64,000 nt of DNA from Ignavibacteriales bacterium (GCA_026390815.1 JAPLFH010000056.1:62001-126000); one strand, 5' to 3'; positions 45,048 to 55,200 are shown, numbered from the stretch's first letter. The notes: generated by a model from the letters alone, not told the origin. Numbers and translations: made by a program.

Positions 45048-46493
45048 TCATCCCACGCTTCCTTCCAGACTTACACTTAAAAGTCTTTGCGCTTCAACTG
45101 CAAATTCCATCGGTAGATTGTTGAACACTTCTTTGCAATAACCATTTACAATAAGATTGATAGCATCCTCAGTTTTAATTCCTCTTTGATTCAAATAAAA
45201 AATCTGATCTTCACCAATTTTTGATGTTGTAGCTTCGTGCTCTACAGTAGCAGTAGAATTATCAACTTCCAGGTATGGGAATGTGTGCGCACCGCATTTA
45301 TCGCCAAGTAAAAGCGAATCGCATTGCGAATAGTTTCTTGCACCTTCAGCCTTAGCTGAGATTCTTACCATACCTCTGTAAGTATTATTGCTCCTTCCGG
45401 CAGAAATTCCTTTTGAGACAATTGTGCTTCTTGTATTTTTTCCAAGGTGAATCATTTTGGTTCCGGTATCTGCCTGCTGGTAATGATTTGTTAAAGCAAC
45501 AGAATAAAATTCGCCGATTGAGTTTTCCCCCTGAAGAATACAGCTTGGATATTTCCACGTAATAGCGGAACCGGTTTCAACCTGCGTCCAGGAAATTTTA
45601 GAATTTTTTCCTCTGCATGCACCACGCTTTGTAACAAAATTATATATTCCTCCCTTTCCTTCAGAATCACCTGCATACCAATTTTGTACGGTTGAATATT
45701 TTATTTGCGCATTATCCAAAGTAACCAATTCTACAACTGCGGCGTGTAACTGGTTTGTATCACGGATGGGCGCTGTGCAGCCCTCAAGATAACTTACGTA
45801 TGCGCCTTCTTCGGCAACAATTAATGTTCTCTCAAACTGTCCTGTATCTGAAGCATTAATTCTGAAATAGGTTGATAATTCCATCGGGCATCTTACACCT
45901 TTGGGTATGTATACAAATGAACCGTCTGAAAATACAGCGGAATTAAGCGTAGCAAAAAAATTGTCTGTATATGGAACAACTGAACCAAGATATTTTTTAA
46001 TCAGGTCCGGATGGTTTTGAATTGCTTCAGACATCGAACAAAAAATTATTCCGAACTCCGAAAGTTTTTCCTTGTAAGTTGTAGCCACGGAAACACTATC
46101 GAACACAGCATCAACAGCTACACCTGCCAATAATTTTTGTTCATTCAACGGTATACCCAATTTTTGAAATGTCTTTAATATTTCCGGTTCTACCTGGTCA
46201 AGGCTATCATACTTAGCTTTTTGTTTTGGAGCTGAATAATAAACAATATCCTGGTAATCGATTGGAAGATAAAAAACATTCTGCCACTTTGGTTCGGTCA
46301 TCGTTAGCCAATGACGGTAAGCTTTTAACCGCCATTCTGTCATCCATTCAGGTTCATTTTTTTTTGTAGAAATTAAACGGATAATATCTTCGCTCAAACC
46401 TTTTGGAGCCGAATCCATTTCAACATCTGTTACAAATCCATATTTATATTCGTTGTTAGCTATCGACTCAATTGTCTTAACTTCGGTACTCAT
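45048..46493 (-). CDS. sufB: SufB, Fe-S scaffold subunit
   Basis: 481 residues, first gene of the SUF operon. Seen: [20 protein letters not shown] at the start, [49 protein letters not shown], and the C-terminal [20 protein letters not shown]. SufB holds the nascent cluster. AAAAGGATGAG lies before the ATG, and a 7-3-7 palindrome lies 24 bases upstream of it. Confidence 0.95.
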   Translation of the reverse strand: MSTEVKTIESIANNEYKYGFVTDVEMDSAPKGLSEDIIRLISTKKNEPEWMTEWRLKAYRHWLTMTEPKWQNVFYLPIDYQDIVYYSAPKQKAKYDSLDQVEPEILKTFQKLGIPLNEQKLLAGVAVDAVFDSVSVATTYKEKLSEFGIIFCSMSEAIQNHPDLIKKYLGSVVPYTDNFFATLNSAVFSDGSFVYIPKGVRCPMELSTYFRINASDTGQFERTLIVAEEGAYVSYLEGCTAPIRDTNQLHAAVVELVTLDNAQIKYSTVQNWYAGDSEGKGGIYNFVTKRGACRGKNSKISWTQVETGSAITWKYPSCILQGENSIGEFYSVALTNHYQQADTGTKMIHLGKNTRSTIVSKGISAGRSNNTYRGMVRISAKAEGARNYSQCDSLLLGDKCGAHTFPYLEVDNSTATVEHEATTSKIGEDQIFYLNQRGIKTEDAINLIVNGYCKEVFNNLPMEFAVEAQRLLSVSLEGSVG

Positions 46494-46516
46494 TTCTCAT
46501 CCTTTTCAAAAAGTGG

Positions 46517-46533
46517 TTGATTAACTTAATCAA
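46517..46533 (-). promoter_or_regulatory. Perfect palindrome in front of sufB, candidate Rrf2 operator
   Basis: TTGATTA-ACT-TAATCAA, a perfect 7-3-7 inverted repeat 24-40 bases before the sufB ATG. An Rrf2 regulator is encoded in the same operon, so autoregulation through this site is plausible; no known consensus was matched. Confidence 0.4.
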
Positions 46534-46684
46534 TCTGGAAAAAAATAGCAAGATTGCTCTTAAAAAATTTTCTTTTGTACCTTAATAACAGAAATGAAAC
46601 AAATAAGGTTTCCAAATAACCTAAAAATTCGAATTGAAGGTCCGGGGGAAGAAGTTAGATTATAAAAAGCCTAATCTCATTATT

Positions 46685-46754
46685 GTCATTCCCATGAAAG
46701 TGGGATTCCAGACTTTTAATGCGGTTTATAGATTCCTGCTTGCGCAGGAATGAC
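46685..46754. repeat. REP/MITE-like palindromic element
   Basis: About 70 bases bounded by GTCATTCC and GGAATGAC. Inside are two hairpins: ATTCCCA..TGGGAT near the left end and ATTCCTGC..GCAGGAAT near the right end. This is the look of a dispersed 'TCATTCC-hairpin-GGAATGA' repeat. It sits between the sufB promoter and the 3' end of the M28 peptidase gene. Confidence 0.65.
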
Positions 46755-46789
46755 GTTAATATGTATTGATTTGCATTGGCAATTTGATT

Positions 46790-49324
46790 CTATTTTATCA
46801 AGCACATCTTTCTACTGGATCTAAAATCTCCAGCATTTAAGATGTAAAAATAAATTCCGCTTGAAAATTTGCTGCCATCAAATACAACCTCATAATTACC
46901 TGGTTGTTTCTCTTCGTTAACAAGTGTTTCGATTTCCCTTCCAAGTATATCAAATATCTTTAATGATATTTTTGTCATTTCACCTCTTACGCTTGACGGA
47001 ACAGAATATTCTATTTTTGTTGCTGGATTGAATGGATTCGGATAATTCTGATATAAAAAATATTCCGCAGGAATAATATTTTCTTCTTTACTTTCTACTT
47101 CCGTTGTCTCGTTAAATTTATTTAACATTATGTTTTGCACAAGTTCTTTTGCTTGTTCCTGTTTCATATAGTAAAGAGGAAAGCTGAGTGTTATTACTTT
47201 ATAATCATTACCAAGGTATTCTACTCCGACAGGCATTCCTTTCATACTGCCTTTTATGGTTGTAGAATCAAATTTGGTATCATAGGTATATATTTCCTTG
47301 GCTCCAGGTGCAGCAGAAATACTTTCAATATTTTTTAAATGAAAATTAAAATTTGATGTTGTCTTAGTAGTATCAACCTCCAACAAATTATAACTTAGAT
47401 CGATTGGCTTTGCACTAAAAAAGAGTGTATTTGGCTTTCTTTCCGCATTCTTTATCTTGAAGACATCATACATAAAATCTCCAACAATGTAGTCTTCTTT
47501 ATAAGAAGTATTATTTACCAAAGCTTTTGAAGGAAGATAACTAACAAACAATAATCTTCCGCCAGCCGCTAAATATTTTTTAATATCCTCCTTGCTTTCA
47601 TAAGCAAGCAAATTTAATTCATCATTGCCATGCCATACAACTGTAGAGAAAGCACCAAGATCTGCGAAAGTAACATTTCCCTCTTTTGCTATATCATAAT
47701 CCTTTTTGTTAAAGTTAGAAAGCAATTGATTAAAAAAAGCATCAACTTGTTCATCTGATGGATTGGTTAATATTCCAGTACCATCCTTTGTTTCATCAAC
47801 AACTAAAATTCCTTGATCTAATGAAACTGCACGTGATTTAATCTTTTCTGTTTTTGGACTTTCATTTAATTGGCTATCAATTGCTGCAATTGAATAATAA
47901 TAATACTGACACTTTTGAACAGTATTATCTAAATAAAAAGTATCCCGAACAACCTCGTTATTAACTCTCAAAGGCAGATCATCAAGATTATTTGAACGAT
48001 AAACATTATAGCCAATTATATCATTCTCCTGGTTAGGATTCCATTTTAATTCTATCTTTCCCATAGTCGGCATTACTAAAAAAGCCGTCGGGGTTAAAGG
48101 AATACTTCTGGGCGTCTGGGTTTTTTCTATGAATAGACTTTCATTCCCGTCTTTATCTAAAGAGGCAATACCAATGAAATAAGCGGTATCAGATGAGAGG
48201 TTAGTTATGATGAGAAAATTATTTGTGGTTATAAATGATGTATCATAAACCCCATGCTGTATGCCCAGATAAATTTTATAGCTAAGAAGACTATCTTCAT
48301 TTTTATCCCACGTGCAAATTAATGAATGACCATTTCCCCAATCAATAACCTTTATGTTTCCAGCATTTGGTGGTGCTTCTGCTGCGGAAATTACTGTAGC
48401 GCAAATTCCTTTAATAGCTTCTGTACAATATTCAACATTTAGATTCGCCAAAACATCATTTTGAGAATGAATATTTGGCGTTATATCAGTTTCCATAAAT
48501 CCTATTGACGGAAATCCAAACATATTAAATGCATAACTGTCGGAAGGATCGCCTAACGAACCAGTCACCGGAGTAATTTTTGAAAAAGGTCTGAAAGTTG
48601 TTTTAGTAAATTCTCTAAAATTAGCAAATCCATCATAGTAATTAATTTGTACTTTAGATTCTGTTAGAGGTTTTAAAGTATGACCTATCATATCAAGGTT
48701 AATAAGAAATCTTATTTTTTCCTGTCTTTCATAAGCTCTTTTAGCATAATATCCACTTCCATATCTCCCAATTTCCTCTGCTGCAAATGCTATAAATTTA
48801 ATAGAAGCAGAAAATTCATAACCTTTTAACTTTATCACACGGGCTATTTCAAGCAGTGAAGCAACACCGGTTGCATTATCATCTGCTCCTGGCGCTGAAA
48901 TCAATGGACTTGTATATGAAAACGAATCATAATGTGCACCTAAAATAACTGTTTCATTATTCCCGGCTTCGCCGGATAATGTTGCAATTACATTCCTTTG
49001 TAATATGGAATCTTTTTGATTATAATCGGCGACTAAAAAAGATTCATAATCAACCTGTTTATACCCAAATCTTTTGAAAGTTTCTGAAACCCATAATGAA
49101 ATTGAATCCCTATTAGTGCAATAGGCATATCTTGTTTTAAAATCCTGCAATGACTGAATATAGCTTCTGATTGAATCACGGTTAATCTCTGAAACTATAC
49201 TTGTAATAAGAGAATCTGTAGACGGTGAATTGGAAGATTTACTAAATATCGGATTTGTTTGTGAAGCAATAAATCCTGCTAAAAGCAAATGAAGATAAAA
49301 TATGCTGATGATAATAGATTTCAT
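46790..49324 (-). CDS. Secreted M28 zinc peptidase with FN3 and T9SS domains
   Basis: About 844 residues from the ATG at 49324 (GAGGGG before it). After a signal peptide comes an M28 aminopeptidase domain with zinc ligands in VILGAHYDS, SAPGADDNATG, FAAEEIGRYG, NLDMIGHT and HSQND. Then fibronectin type III-like repeats, a domain resembling the glutamine-amidotransferase/ThuA fold (TVVWHGNDE, KYLAAGGRLLFVSYLP), and a T9SS sorting domain (QNYPNPFNPATKIEY ... GIYFYILN ... KMCLIK). It should act outside the cell on peptides. One of four T9SS cargo proteins in the window. Confidence 0.9.
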   Translation of the reverse strand: MKSIIISIFYLHLLLAGFIASQTNPIFSKSSNSPSTDSLITSIVSEINRDSIRSYIQSLQDFKTRYAYCTNRDSISLWVSETFKRFGYKQVDYESFLVADYNQKDSILQRNVIATLSGEAGNNETVILGAHYDSFSYTSPLISAPGADDNATGVASLLEIARVIKLKGYEFSASIKFIAFAAEEIGRYGSGYYAKRAYERQEKIRFLINLDMIGHTLKPLTESKVQINYYDGFANFREFTKTTFRPFSKITPVTGSLGDPSDSYAFNMFGFPSIGFMETDITPNIHSQNDVLANLNVEYCTEAIKGICATVISAAEAPPNAGNIKVIDWGNGHSLICTWDKNEDSLLSYKIYLGIQHGVYDTSFITTNNFLIITNLSSDTAYFIGIASLDKDGNESLFIEKTQTPRSIPLTPTAFLVMPTMGKIELKWNPNQENDIIGYNVYRSNNLDDLPLRVNNEVVRDTFYLDNTVQKCQYYYYSIAAIDSQLNESPKTEKIKSRAVSLDQGILVVDETKDGTGILTNPSDEQVDAFFNQLLSNFNKKDYDIAKEGNVTFADLGAFSTVVWHGNDELNLLAYESKEDIKKYLAAGGRLLFVSYLPSKALVNNTSYKEDYIVGDFMYDVFKIKNAERKPNTLFFSAKPIDLSYNLLEVDTTKTTSNFNFHLKNIESISAAPGAKEIYTYDTKFDSTTIKGSMKGMPVGVEYLGNDYKVITLSFPLYYMKQEQAKELVQNIMLNKFNETTEVESKEENIIPAEYFLYQNYPNPFNPATKIEYSVPSSVRGEMTKISLKIFDILGREIETLVNEEKQPGNYEVVFDGSKFSSGIYFYILNAGDFRSSRKMCLIK

Positions 49325-49438
49325 ATAATCCCCTCTGTTTATTTTCAAAAGCAATTTATAACAATCGTTTTATAAAAACAAGTAAATCAGTTTTATCTTT
49401 AAGTCTATTTATCAAATATTAAAATGTCTTAAGTATCA

Positions 49439-50737
49439 TTATTTAATTAAGATCATTTTCTTAACAGAGCGAAAACTGCCTGCTCGTAGTTCATAAAAGT
49501 ATATTCCGCTAGAAAATCCCGCTGAGCGTGAGCTTGCGTTAAATTCTATTTGATAAAAACCTGCTGGCTTTTCTTCATTTACTAATGTTGCTACTTCTCT
49601 TCCCAGAACATTATAAACTTTTAGTTCTACAAATCCTGGGGCAGGAATTTGATATTCTATTTTGGTTGTTGGGTTGAATGGATTGGGATAATTTTGGGAA
49701 ATTGAATAATGTATGTTTTCATCCTTATTTTGCTGAATATTAGTTGCCACTCCACCATTATTATTTGTTCTGAATATTTTCCCGTTATCACATAATAACC
49801 AACCGTTATTGCTGTCAGTAAATTTAATATTTCTTCCCCCCAAACTTCCGTTTACAAGTTTACTCTCAGTCCAGGTAGTTCCAGTATCGCTGCTGAAAAA
49901 TAATTTATCAAAATCAGTAAACCATAACCTGGAAGGATAGCCTGACAGAAATTCCAAATCGTGGTGGCTGCTTTTTGATTGAATTGATAATTCTTTCCAG
50001 TTAATACCCCCATCAGTTGTTCTGAATAATCTGTCAGTTGAAGGCCAATTATCAGTAATAATTATTCCGATATTATTATCATAAAATTTGAGCATATAAA
50101 TATTTTTGGTGGGATATTTTATTGATGCCCAATTTCTACCACCATTTATTGTTTTAAATAATTTAGATGTCCACGTATCAAAAAAATACCCGGTATTAAA
50201 ATCTGGAAAATCTATTGGATAAAATTGATCCCGAGAATATGCACCGATAAGAAAGGAATCATTTACTGCGACCCAATTTTTACCACCATTATTGGTTTTA
50301 AGTATTAAAGCCGGAGTTTTACTATTTGGTGCATCTCCAACAGCAACACCATTATCCATATCAAACATTTTTATATAATCAAAAAAACTGGTTTTACTTG
50401 AGTCAAGATATTGTAAAGACCAATTTATTCCACTATCTGTTGAATTAAATATTTTTACATCGGTACAAAACCAAATATTATTTTCATTAGTAAGTGTTAC
50501 TATATTTGCATCCGGGGATTCGGGAGATGAAATTAATTTCCATGTTTCGCCTTTATCAGTAGTAATATAAAATGGTCTTGGCAAATCACCTTTTAAATGA
50601 ATTATAGCTGTACTACTATCACAAACATCAATTGAATTAACTGAAGACCACATGCTTGGTAATGAAGGATTTTTGACTGAATACCATTGTGCGGTAATAT
50701 TCAGATATAAGAGAAGTGTTAAAAATAATATTTTCAT
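49439..50737 (-). CDS. Secreted BNR/YCF48-like beta-propeller with T9SS domain
   Basis: 432 residues. A signal peptide (ending NITAQ) is followed by repeats of TTDKGETWKLISSP, STDSGINWSLQYL, TNNGGKNWVAVND, TINGGRNWASIKY and so on: the Asp-box (S-x-D-x-G-x-x-W) blades of BNR/YCF48 propellers. The C-terminus is a T9SS sorting domain (SQNYPNPFNPTTKIEYQIP ... SGIYFYELRAG ... KMILIK). Enzymatic activity is not shown by the motifs; such propellers are often binding modules. Confidence 0.88.
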   Translation of the reverse strand: MKILFLTLLLYLNITAQWYSVKNPSLPSMWSSVNSIDVCDSSTAIIHLKGDLPRPFYITTDKGETWKLISSPESPDANIVTLTNENNIWFCTDVKIFNSTDSGINWSLQYLDSSKTSFFDYIKMFDMDNGVAVGDAPNSKTPALILKTNNGGKNWVAVNDSFLIGAYSRDQFYPIDFPDFNTGYFFDTWTSKLFKTINGGRNWASIKYPTKNIYMLKFYDNNIGIIITDNWPSTDRLFRTTDGGINWKELSIQSKSSHHDLEFLSGYPSRLWFTDFDKLFFSSDTGTTWTESKLVNGSLGGRNIKFTDSNNGWLLCDNGKIFRTNNNGGVATNIQQNKDENIHYSISQNYPNPFNPTTKIEYQIPAPGFVELKVYNVLGREVATLVNEEKPAGFYQIEFNASSRSAGFSSGIYFYELRAGSFRSVKKMILIK

Positions 50738-50758
50738 AAAAGGTTCCTTTTAATTTAC

Positions 50759-50923
50759 CTAACAACAATTGATTTCCTTTACTAAAGATGCTTTTGATGA
50801 AATAAAGGTATTGAGATCAATAAACTTCATTTTAGTAGAGAATATGAAAACAATGCCGAAAAATATTCTTAACAGATTGAAGAAGAATGAGGTGGGTTCT
50901 TGTTTATTATACTTTAGTTCCAT
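50759..50923 (-). pseudogene. Possible truncated DoxX/MauE-like membrane protein fragment
   Basis: A 54-codon frame whose middle (FFNLLRIFFGIVFIFSTKMK) reads like the first helix of DoxX/MauE-family membrane proteins, then stops at KEINCC. A full member would have about 130 residues and four helices. It starts at an ATG with GGCGGGATAAA before it and lies 21 bases before the propeller gene on the same strand. Likely a decayed gene; chance cannot be excluded. Confidence 0.3.
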
Positions 50924-51138
50924 TTTATCCCGCCGATGTAAGGTTACTAAAACAATAATCACAATAGAATTAAAAACTAAGTGCAACGTAATAGTAAAGG
51001 ATCTTAATGTCAAATATTATTTATTTTAAAAAAACTTCAGCTTTTTCTTTGGCTTCGTGTTATTTCTGTCCTTCTTAGTTCCATTTGTCTACTCAGTTGT
51101 TTTTTGAAATTTACTTCTTTCTGAGGCGACATTTGTCG
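50924..51138. other. AT-rich gap between M14 peptidase and propeller genes
   Basis: Together with the DoxX-like fragment this leaves 400 bases without a sure gene. I see no strong hairpin apart from the small GCGACA/TGTCGT near 51125-51138 just after the carboxypeptidase stop. Confidence 0.4.
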
Positions 51139-53775
51139 TTATTTCAGGATTATCATCTTCTTTGTTTCAGAAAAATTTCCGGCAACCAATTTATAATAAT
51201 ATATTCCACTGGATAAACTGTTTGCATTGAATTCAAACTGGTAAATACCGGATGGCTTTTTTTCATTAACCAAATCGGCAACTTCATTTCCCAAAACATC
51301 ATAAATTTTTAAAGTAACATAACTGGCTGTTGAAATCTGGTAACTGATAGTTGTTGATGGATTAAAAGGGTTCGGATAATTCTGGTTCAATTCAAATCCA
51401 TAGTTATTTCTTACAAAAACTTCAATTGATTTAGAGTTTTTAGTAGTACCATCAAAATCCTGCTGTACAATCCGGTAATACGATTTTCCAATTGTTGGAT
51501 TAGGATCAATAAATGAATATTCGCTTAATTGATTTGTCGTTCCATTTCCTTTTAAAAAAGCAACTTCCAACCAGCTTTTATTGTCGCTTGATTTCTGAAT
51601 CTGAAAACCTTTATTGTTTAATTCCGTTGCGGTAGTCCAGCTTAAGAGGACAGAATTATTTTCAGCAATGGCAGAAAAGGAAATCATTTCAACAGGAAGA
51701 AGCATGTAATGTAGAATTGTAATATCATCGATATACCAACCATCTTGCGTTGAATAAGAATCTGAGTGAAGTTCAAATCGTATTTTAATTTGCTTACCGC
51801 TTAATGAAGAAATATCTATTTCCTCCTTAACCCATTCGGGTTCGCTTCCATCGTAAAGATATTGCCCGGCAGGTTGAAAGTTACCTGTTGCCATATTGCT
51901 ATATTTGCCTGGAAGTGCAAACCAAGTTGAACCATTGTTAGTTGTAAACTTTATTTGTCCATAATCATAATCAGCTTCAATGTTGAACCGGGTCCAGAAT
52001 GAAAATACGGAATTTGAAATTCCAGTAAGGTCTATTGAATTTTTTAAAGTCATTAATATATTTGCATTGTTTGGGTAATCTCCATTTTTACTATCAGTAT
52101 ATGAGTTAGGAGGGCTGTAAAAAAAAGAAGTTGTGTTAGACCAGCCGGATGTTCCGTTCATTGTCCACAAATCAGAAATATTGTTTGTTGTATCCTTAAA
52201 AACATTTTGCGGCACACCAAGGAAAAAACCAATTGTATCACTTTCTGTTTGTACACCATCTGTAAAGATGTTAAAAACTAATTTTATTTTACCTTGCGAA
52301 ATAGCATCAGGTAAAATTGCAAATGTAAATGGAGAAACAGTGCTTACTTCAGTTCTTTCAGAAATGGAATTGAAATTAACTGAAGAATTATTAACAACAA
52401 CTTCAGGATTTAACGAAACAAGCTGAGCGGTTATATTACTTGCAGAAGAAAGACCCTTGTTCTTTAAAACCGCAGAAAGGTTAACATTATCCCCCGGATT
52501 AAAAAACTGTTTATCAAATGAATACGAATGCAAACCAACAAAACCACCAGCAGCCCAGGTTAAATAAAGATTTGGGAAAAGATTTTCCTGAGCTATAGTG
52601 AATATATCACTTCCAGTTGCCCAAAAGCCTGTGTTACCAACTTCGGGAGTCATAGAAATTATTTTGTTCTTTGTTGATTGTTCACCATACATCCAGTCGT
52701 CGGAATCTCCGTTTGTAGGATAATTAACAGTGGTATAACCGGTACCACACAAATAGTTATTGAACTGCGTCATATCAGAAGAAAATTCACGGAAAATTTC
52801 CGAGTCTGGAGTTTCGCTAAAAATATAACCCCATGGGTAAATTAAATAATTACCATACGTATGATAATTTAAAGCTGTTTTGAAATTATGCGTATTGCAA
52901 AGATTGCTGACAGCCTGTATTTCCGGTTCTGAAAAAGGTGCAGTTCCCCGGTAGGTTTCATCATATAGCGAAGGGCTCGATCCAACATTGTCATATCCCC
53001 ACATGTAACCATAATTTCTATTTAAGTCTACTCCATCCGGACTTCTCCGGTTCTTTCGCCACATTCCCCCGCTCCCATTAAATTCATAACCATCCACATT
53101 TACTACCGGTACAAAATAAATTTGTCTATTGTTTACTAGGTAAGTTACTTCGGGATTGGTTCCATAATTTTCCAATAAGTAAAACATAAAATACATTACA
53201 GACATCATTCCTTCCGGCTCCCTTGCATGAGTTAAACCAGTAAATAAAACTTCTGGTTCGTTTTCATTCTGATCCGGATTATCTGAAATCTTAAATGCAT
53301 ATATCGGACGATTTTCTACCGAAGTACCAAGCTGAAATTTTTGAGTTGTTATTGCCGGATACTTAAAATGCATGGTATCAAGTTCATTATTCACTTCCTG
53401 CAAAGTATAATGACCGCCCTTTGAACCATAACCGAATCCTGAAACTCCAAACATTTGGATGCTTTTTTGCAGTATTGATTTTTCTTCAGAATTGCTTAGC
53501 TTAGGCAATTTTGAATAGTACTTATTCCAATCATCAATCAGAACATCATACTTATAACTTGAGTTGCTTAATTTTTTAAATTCCTTGTCACTTAAAAAAA
53601 TTGAAATTGAATTGTCTTTTCTTTCAAATTTAGCTTCATCAACTGCAAAGCCCATACTGGCAAGGTTAATAATATCCTGTTTATCAGCCAGATAAATTTT
53701 TATTTTTTTATAATTTTGTGCATTTACTGAAGCAATAAATAAAACAACTACAAAAAATGACAAGAAAGTTTTCAT
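51139..53775 (-). CDS. Secreted M14 zinc carboxypeptidase with T9SS domain
   Basis: About 878 residues. Signal peptide ending SVNAQ; a propeptide-like part; then the M14 domain with HxxE in THAREPEGM (zinc), substrate Arg/Asn in VDLNRNYG, zinc His in LNYHTYGNYL and catalytic Glu in TPEVGNTG. After that CARDB-like and jelly-roll regions (WYIDDITI), then a T9SS sorting domain (NQNYPNPFNPSTTISYQI ... GIYYYKLVAG ... KMIILK). It should trim C-terminal residues from peptides outside the cell. I start at 53775 (GGATCC before it); an ATG 12 bases earlier is possible. Confidence 0.93.
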   Translation of the reverse strand: MKTFLSFFVVVLFIASVNAQNYKKIKIYLADKQDIINLASMGFAVDEAKFERKDNSISIFLSDKEFKKLSNSSYKYDVLIDDWNKYYSKLPKLSNSEEKSILQKSIQMFGVSGFGYGSKGGHYTLQEVNNELDTMHFKYPAITTQKFQLGTSVENRPIYAFKISDNPDQNENEPEVLFTGLTHAREPEGMMSVMYFMFYLLENYGTNPEVTYLVNNRQIYFVPVVNVDGYEFNGSGGMWRKNRRSPDGVDLNRNYGYMWGYDNVGSSPSLYDETYRGTAPFSEPEIQAVSNLCNTHNFKTALNYHTYGNYLIYPWGYIFSETPDSEIFREFSSDMTQFNNYLCGTGYTTVNYPTNGDSDDWMYGEQSTKNKIISMTPEVGNTGFWATGSDIFTIAQENLFPNLYLTWAAGGFVGLHSYSFDKQFFNPGDNVNLSAVLKNKGLSSASNITAQLVSLNPEVVVNNSSVNFNSISERTEVSTVSPFTFAILPDAISQGKIKLVFNIFTDGVQTESDTIGFFLGVPQNVFKDTTNNISDLWTMNGTSGWSNTTSFFYSPPNSYTDSKNGDYPNNANILMTLKNSIDLTGISNSVFSFWTRFNIEADYDYGQIKFTTNNGSTWFALPGKYSNMATGNFQPAGQYLYDGSEPEWVKEEIDISSLSGKQIKIRFELHSDSYSTQDGWYIDDITILHYMLLPVEMISFSAIAENNSVLLSWTTATELNNKGFQIQKSSDNKSWLEVAFLKGNGTTNQLSEYSFIDPNPTIGKSYYRIVQQDFDGTTKNSKSIEVFVRNNYGFELNQNYPNPFNPSTTISYQISTASYVTLKIYDVLGNEVADLVNEKKPSGIYQFEFNANSLSSGIYYYKLVAGNFSETKKMIILK

Positions 53776-53880
53776 TTTTGGATCCATTTGTTAAGAGACA
53801 TAATTTATGATTTCAAGATAATCATAAATTATATTTTTAGCTTCAGATAAATTTCCCCATAATTGTTGTAATAATTCTCT

Positions 53881-53911
53881 TTGCTTTTGTTAAGTCTGTG
53901 GTTTAATTTTT
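53881..53911 (+). promoter_or_regulatory. Promoter candidate for the C1B peptidase gene
   Basis: TTG at 53881-53883, 20 bases, then TAATTTTT at 53904-53911 (7 of 8 to TAnnTTTG), 50 bases before the ATG. Confidence 0.45.
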
Positions 53912-53960
53912 CACGGGAAGTAAAAAAAATAATTCTCAAATCAATATTCGGGATATTAAT

Positions 53961-55190
53961 ATGAAAAATACAATTTTAGTCCTTTGTCTGGTTACATCTT
54001 TAAGCATTGTTGCTAACCTTAACGCACAATCCCAGCATAAGGATAAAGCTGTTTTCCAGGATTCTAAAAACGAATTTTACGAAAATATGCAGAAAGAAAT
54101 TAAGCAATACAACGCAAAAGAAACTCAAAAGAAAAATCCTTTTAGAGTTGATTTTACCGGACTTGATTTTCCTACCGATAGAAATTTATATAAAGAATAT
54201 TGGCACAACGAACCACTTAACCAGGGAATGACTGGTACTTGCTGGTGCTTCTCTACCACTTCATTTTTTGAATCGGAAATTTTCCGTTTAACGAATCGCA
54301 AAATTAAACTTTCAGAAATGTACACGGTTTATTGGGAATATGTTGAAAAGGCAAAAAGATTTATTGCTGAACGCGGAAACTCCAATTTTGCTGAGGGTTC
54401 CGAAGGTAATGCTGTTAAAAGAATTTGGGAGAAATATGGAGTTGTTCCAGAAGAAGTTTATAATGGAAAACAACCCGGACAAAAACATCACGATCACTCT
54501 AAGATGTATGCGGAGATGAATAATTATCTTCAATCAACCAAGAAAAATAATTGTTGGAATGAAGATGAAGCAATTGCTACAATCAAATCAATTATGAATC
54601 ATTATTTGGGCGAACCACCGCTTACTATTTCTGTAAGCGGCACAAAGATGACACCGCTGGAATATTTTAAAAATGTAGTTAAGTTAAAAATGGATGATTA
54701 TGTTGACTTGATGTCATTGATGGAGATTCCATATTACAAACAAGGAATGTACAATGTTGAAGATAACTGGTGGAAAGATAGTTCGTATTACAACGTTCCT
54801 CTTGATGAATGGATGATTTATTTGAAGAGTGCAATTAAAAATGGTTTTACTATGGCAATTGGTGGAGATGTTTCTGAACCAGGATACGATTCGCACGTTG
54901 AAGTTGGAATCATTCCTTCTTTCGATATTCCATCAGATTATATTGATGAGAATGCCAGACAATTTAGATTCAGTAATGGAACAACCGGTGATGACCATGG
55001 AATTCACATTGTGGGCTATACAGAAAAAAATGGCAAACTTTGGCTTATAATAAAAGACTCAGGCGCTGGTGCTCAAAATGGAAAGAATGTTGGTTACAAT
55101 TTTTATCACGAAGATTATGTGAAATTAAAAATGATTGATTTTATGGTACACAAAGATGCTGTTCAGGAATTATTAAAAAAATTCAAATAA
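53961..55190 (+). CDS. Exported C1B (bleomycin hydrolase/aminopeptidase C-like) cysteine peptidase
   Basis: 409 residues with signal peptide ending LNAQS. Catalytic motifs: Gln and Cys in NQGMTGTCWCFSTTSF, His in GDDHGIHIVGYTE. Where papain-like enzymes have Asn (NSWG), this protein reads IIKDSGAG, so the third residue is Asp; this variant is common in Bacteroidetes members as I recall. It lacks a T9SS tail, so it should stay in the periplasm. Divergent from the M14 gene; a long hairpin follows. Confidence 0.88.
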   Translation: MKNTILVLCLVTSLSIVANLNAQSQHKDKAVFQDSKNEFYENMQKEIKQYNAKETQKKNPFRVDFTGLDFPTDRNLYKEYWHNEPLNQGMTGTCWCFSTTSFFESEIFRLTNRKIKLSEMYTVYWEYVEKAKRFIAERGNSNFAEGSEGNAVKRIWEKYGVVPEEVYNGKQPGQKHHDHSKMYAEMNNYLQSTKKNNCWNEDEAIATIKSIMNHYLGEPPLTISVSGTKMTPLEYFKNVVKLKMDDYVDLMSLMEIPYYKQGMYNVEDNWWKDSSYYNVPLDEWMIYLKSAIKNGFTMAIGGDVSEPGYDSHVEVGIIPSFDIPSDYIDENARQFRFSNGTTGDDHGIHIVGYTEKNGKLWLIIKDSGAGAQNGKNVGYNFYHEDYVKLKMIDFMVHKDAVQELLKKFK

Positions 55191-55200
55191 TTTTTTTTAC

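Noticed and set aside
50769-51029. Plus-strand ORF of 86 codons
   Set aside because: It is antisense to the DoxX-like fragment, without a ribosome site or recognisable protein features.
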